Shown here one piece after another: positions 61,852-64,000 of a stretch of DNA of 64,000 nt; the stretch's first letter is position 1; each line of letters begins with the position of its first letter. The notes beneath the pieces are model-generated. The model was not told the DNA's origin. It did not search any database and saw only the letters and a list, made by a program, of their open reading frames with translations. A program made the position numbers and the translations under genes. This DNA is from Methylomonas sp. EFPC3 (GTDB lineage Bacteria > Pseudomonadota > Gammaproteobacteria > Methylococcales > Methylomonadaceae), in the NCBI RefSeq assembly GCF_029643245.1, contig NZ_CP116398.1, positions 1 through 64,000 on the forward strand, written 5' to 3'.

Positions 61852-61985
61852 CTGCGGTAATCCGGCGGCCGGGCGGGCCATAACGCCTGTTTTAACACGC
61901 GTCGGTCAGGGGAGCTGAAACGGTCGACCGCCCTTGATGGCGGGCTGGTCGAACCGCAAGCCGGCTGAGTGCGTTGCGAGTGCGG

Positions 61986-62453
61986 TTAAATCTGCGATTG
62001 CAGATAGTTTTCCAAACCGACCATTTCGATCAAACCCAGTTGTTTTTCCAGCCAGTGGGCGTGGTCGATTTCGGTATCGTCCAGCATCACTTTCAAAATT
62101 TCCCGGGTCTGGTAGTCGCGGACGCTTTCGCAATAGGCCATGACCTTACGCAAATCGGCCACCACTTTTAACTCGACCGCCAGATCGTTTTTCAACATGT
62201 CCGGCACCGTGGCGCCCACCGCCAGCGGTTCGCGTTTCGATAAATCCGGCGTGCCTTCCAGAAACAGAATCCGCTTGATCAGCGCGTCGGCGTGGTTGGT
62301 TTCGTCCTGGACTTCGTGGTTGATGCGTTCGTACAGCTTTTCCAGGCCCCAGTTTTGGTACATCCGCGAATGGATGAAATATTGGTCGATGGCCGTCAAT
62401 TCGCCGGCCAGTAATTCGTTCAAGTAGCTAATGACTTGTTTGTCGCCTTGCAT
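61986..62453 (-). CDS. bfr: Bacterioferritin-family ferritin lacking the heme Met
   Basis: 155 residues from ATG 62453. Diiron ligands are Glu18 ([12 protein letters not shown]), Glu51 and His54 ([11 protein letters not shown]), Glu94, and Glu128/His131 ([11 protein letters not shown]). The heme-binding Met52 of E. coli Bfr is Thr52, so heme should not bind. Such subunits occur in Pseudomonas FtnA/Bfr-alpha, often paired with a Met-bearing partner. It stores iron as ferrihydrite. Confidence 0.93.
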   Translation of the reverse strand: MQGDKQVISYLNELLAGELTAIDQYFIHSRMYQNWGLEKLYERINHEVQDETNHADALIKRILFLEGTPDLSKREPLAVGATVPDMLKNDLAVELKVVADLRKVMAYCESVRDYQTREILKVMLDDTEIDHAHWLEKQLGLIEMVGLENYLQSQI

Positions 62454-62575
62454 GGTCTGCCTCCCGCTGAATGTCTGCAATTACGCTGCCTGCTATGGTA
62501 ATACAAATAACCTAGCCCCGTATCCGGTTTTCGTCGTAAAACCCGCCCGCAGCGCCGGGTTGGGCGGGATCAGCG

Positions 62576-63556
62576 CTAGATCCTCGTGCCGGTTTCCGTG
62601 CCGAAAGCTTTGCTCAGATCTTCCGCTAACGCGTCGGTATTCCCGTCGGCGATGAATACCAGGCGCCCGTAGTGGTCGCCGTCATCGCGCGCTGGCAACA
62701 CCTGGGGCGGATACAAGCGCTCCCCGGCCGCCTGCACCGCAACCGGCTCCGCACGGTCGGCGAGATAAACCACGCCTTTGATACGCAGCAATTCGGGGTG
62801 GCCGGCGAGCAGTGAACTGAGGATGGATGCCAACCTTGACCAGGCCGGCGCAGCTGCCAAGGCCACGGACAGGCTGTTGAAGCCGTGCGCAATCGGCGCG
62901 GCGCCCGGTAAACGCCGCAATTGCGGCGTGTCCAGGCCGAGTATCTCCGCCGGAAGGTCCGTACCCGGTTGCAAGGTCAGAGTCGGCGTCGCCGGGGCCA
63001 ATGTACGCAGGCGTTGCGCCAACGCATCTCGTTGCCCGGCAGCGGCCAGATCGGCATGCGTCAGCAGCAATCGGTCCGCCCATGCGACCTGGGCCGCGGC
63101 TTCCGGAAAACGTTCGATTTGTTGGATCGCCGACGGGATCGCCAGCGTCGCCAGCACAGCCTGCAGCCGGTAACGGCCGGCCAGCCAGCGCTCGCGCAAC
63201 AGGGTATCCAGAATCGGCGCCGGGCTGGCGACGCCGCTGGTTTCGATCACGACGCGGGCGAACGGTTTGTCTGGCGCGGCGTCCCAGGCCATCCGTAAAT
63301 TTTTCAAGGTTGGCGCCAGCGCGCCTTTTACCTGGCAGCACAAACAGCCGCCGGACAGCACCGTCAGCGGCGTGTCCTGGCGTTGCAGCAAATCCTGGTC
63401 GACCGGCTCGGCGCCGAATTCGTTGATCACCACCGCGGTGTTGATACCGTCTGCCAGCAAGCGGTTCAGCAAGGTCGTCTTGCCGCTGCCGAGGAAGCCG
63501 GTAATCAACACGACCGGGATTTTGGGAAGAGGGGCGTTGGTTGCAGGTTTAAGCAA
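62576..63556 (-). CDS. COG0523 GTPase, zinc metallochaperone-like
   Basis: 326 residues. P-loop GFLGSGKTTLLNRLLADG, the metal motif GGCLCCQVKGALAP (CxCC), switch ETSGVASPAPIL, and a C-terminal CobW domain (from about 210; RIKGVVYLADRAEP). The base-specificity motif is THAD in place of NKxD. COG0523 proteins include cobalt, nitrile hydratase and zinc chaperones. The upstream palindrome GTTACATTGTAAC suggests Zur control, favouring a zinc role over cobalamin. Confidence 0.85.
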   Translation of the reverse strand: MLKPATNAPLPKIPVVLITGFLGSGKTTLLNRLLADGINTAVVINEFGAEPVDQDLLQRQDTPLTVLSGGCLCCQVKGALAPTLKNLRMAWDAAPDKPFARVVIETSGVASPAPILDTLLRERWLAGRYRLQAVLATLAIPSAIQQIERFPEAAAQVAWADRLLLTHADLAAAGQRDALAQRLRTLAPATPTLTLQPGTDLPAEILGLDTPQLRRLPGAAPIAHGFNSLSVALAAAPAWSRLASILSSLLAGHPELLRIKGVVYLADRAEPVAVQAAGERLYPPQVLPARDDGDHYGRLVFIADGNTDALAEDLSKAFGTETGTRI

Positions 63557-63610
63557 ATCGTTTGGGTTCCGAGGTTGGTGACTTAGTCACTGAGTCAGTG
63601 GCCGGCCGGC

Positions 63611-63623
63611 GTTACATTGTAAC
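63611..63623. promoter_or_regulatory. Zur-box-like palindrome
   Basis: GTTACA-T-TGTAAC is a perfect dyad 55 bp before the COG0523 GTPase start. It resembles Zur sites (TGTTATAnnATAACA type) found upstream of zinc-chaperone GTPases. Not proven. Confidence 0.45.
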
Positions 63624-63688
63624 CGCCTTGCGGCCGGCTGAGCCGGTCGAATAGGGCAACTCTAACAACAAGACGGTAGGTATCGGTT

Positions 63689-63862
63689 ATGAAAGAACTC
63701 ATTTTCGGTTTTGCTTCGAACATCCTGCAGATGAATCTGCGCGATCCGCACGACATCCCGTTTGCATTGCCGCTGATGCTGGCGGCGGGCTTGGGCTTTA
63801 TCCTCGGCTTCATTTTTATCCAGTTGGTCGGTAACGAGCAGCGCCAACAGCGCGACGACTAA
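63689..63862 (+). CDS. Small single-helix membrane protein
   Basis: 57 residues from ATG 63689: a soluble N-terminal part (MKELIFGFASNILQMNLRDP) and one strong membrane helix (LPLMLAAGLGFILGFIFIQL), ending in a charged tail. The stop at 63860-63862 overlaps the stop codon of the convergent Crp/Fnr gene. Family not recognised. Confidence 0.6.
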   Translation: MKELIFGFASNILQMNLRDPHDIPFALPLMLAAGLGFILGFIFIQLVGNEQRQQRDD

Positions 63863-64000
63863 TCGCCGGCGGACAGCATGTCGCGTAACGCGGCGGCGTC
63901 GACGATTTCGATGCTGCCGCGGCTTAAATTCAGCCAGCCCAGGCTTTCGAAACGCTTCAAATGCCTGGACACCACTTCCCGCACCGAGCCCAATTCCAGC
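63859..64000 (-). CDS. Crp/Fnr-family regulator, C-terminal part only
   Basis: The 3' end of a gene whose start lies right of the window. The visible end reads LELGSVREVVSRHLKRFESL, then GWLNLSRGSIEIVDAAALRD and on to TAG, the recognition helix and wing of the Crp-type winged helix (V-R-E-V-V-S-R). The ligand-binding domain is not in view, so the effector cannot be inferred. Confidence 0.85.
   Translation of the reverse strand, partial: LELGSVREVVSRHLKRFESLGWLNLSRGSIEIVDAAALRDMLSAGD

Overview
The window looks like chromosome of a gammaproteobacterial methanotroph close to Methylomonas. The best taxonomic marker is the C30 carotenoid cluster at 20.2-24.8 kb (CrtN-type oxidoreductase, aldehyde dehydrogenase, second CrtN-type oxidoreductase), the arrangement described for Methylomonas sp. 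16a. GC-rich codon use, the GnnA-GnnB-LpxB lipid A genes and repeated palindromes fit this. Genus level is inference.

Layout. 0-6.6 kb is an AT-richer accessory segment: an IS1182-type transposase cut by the window edge, a decayed IS110 gene, a conjugation-style operon (lytic transglycosylase plus an FlhD/FlhC-like activator pair), a Fic-family gene with a degenerate active site, and a tyrosine integrase beside a 3' tRNA-Asn fragment, read as the right attachment site of an integrative element. 7.2-10.5 kb holds divergent metE and metR. 10.7-13.7 kb is a toxin-antitoxin cluster (ccdAB and two vapBC pairs) packed with repeats, including two inverted copies of a structured element whose hairpins covary and a 135-bp element with perfect 19-bp terminal inverted repeats. 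13.9-18.2 kb is a cobalamin riboswitch followed by class Ia ribonucleotide reductase nrdAB.

18.3-25.3 kb: two small or unknown proteins, two candidate noncoding RNAs with orphan terminators, the carotenoid cluster and an RRM protein. 25.4-31.7 kb: a soluble zinc-binding chemoreceptor, an ABC ATPase/permease pair, an isoprenylcysteine methyltransferase-like protein and trxB. 31.8-43.7 kb: mostly housekeeping and small genes (ftsK, SemiSWEET, cobO, DedA, PerM-like transporter, a phosphatase regulator, mutM, hflD, rhodanese). 43.7-47.6 kb: an EAL-HDOD protein and copper chaperone/exporter. 47.6-51.8 kb: a tight operon joining an outer-membrane barrel, a tetraheme cytochrome c, a HAMP protein without output domain and a chemoreceptor. 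52-55.2 kb: gnnA-gnnB-lpxB, with lpxB frameshifted at an A-run. 55.2-64 kb: tgt, a three-gene c-di-GMP/phosphorelay set, a heme-ligand-less bacterioferritin, a COG0523 GTPase with a Zur-like palindrome, a small membrane protein and the end of a Crp/Fnr regulator.

Together the genes show B12 economy (B12-independent MetE, B12-switched nrdAB, CobO), envelope specialisation (carotenoids, diamino lipid A), heavy signalling and a mobile edge. The less ordinary items are the covarying repeat pair, the pseudoknotted RNA candidate, the cytochrome-chemoreceptor operon, and several genes with altered catalytic residues (Fic, VapC2, bacterioferritin, pseudo-receiver).
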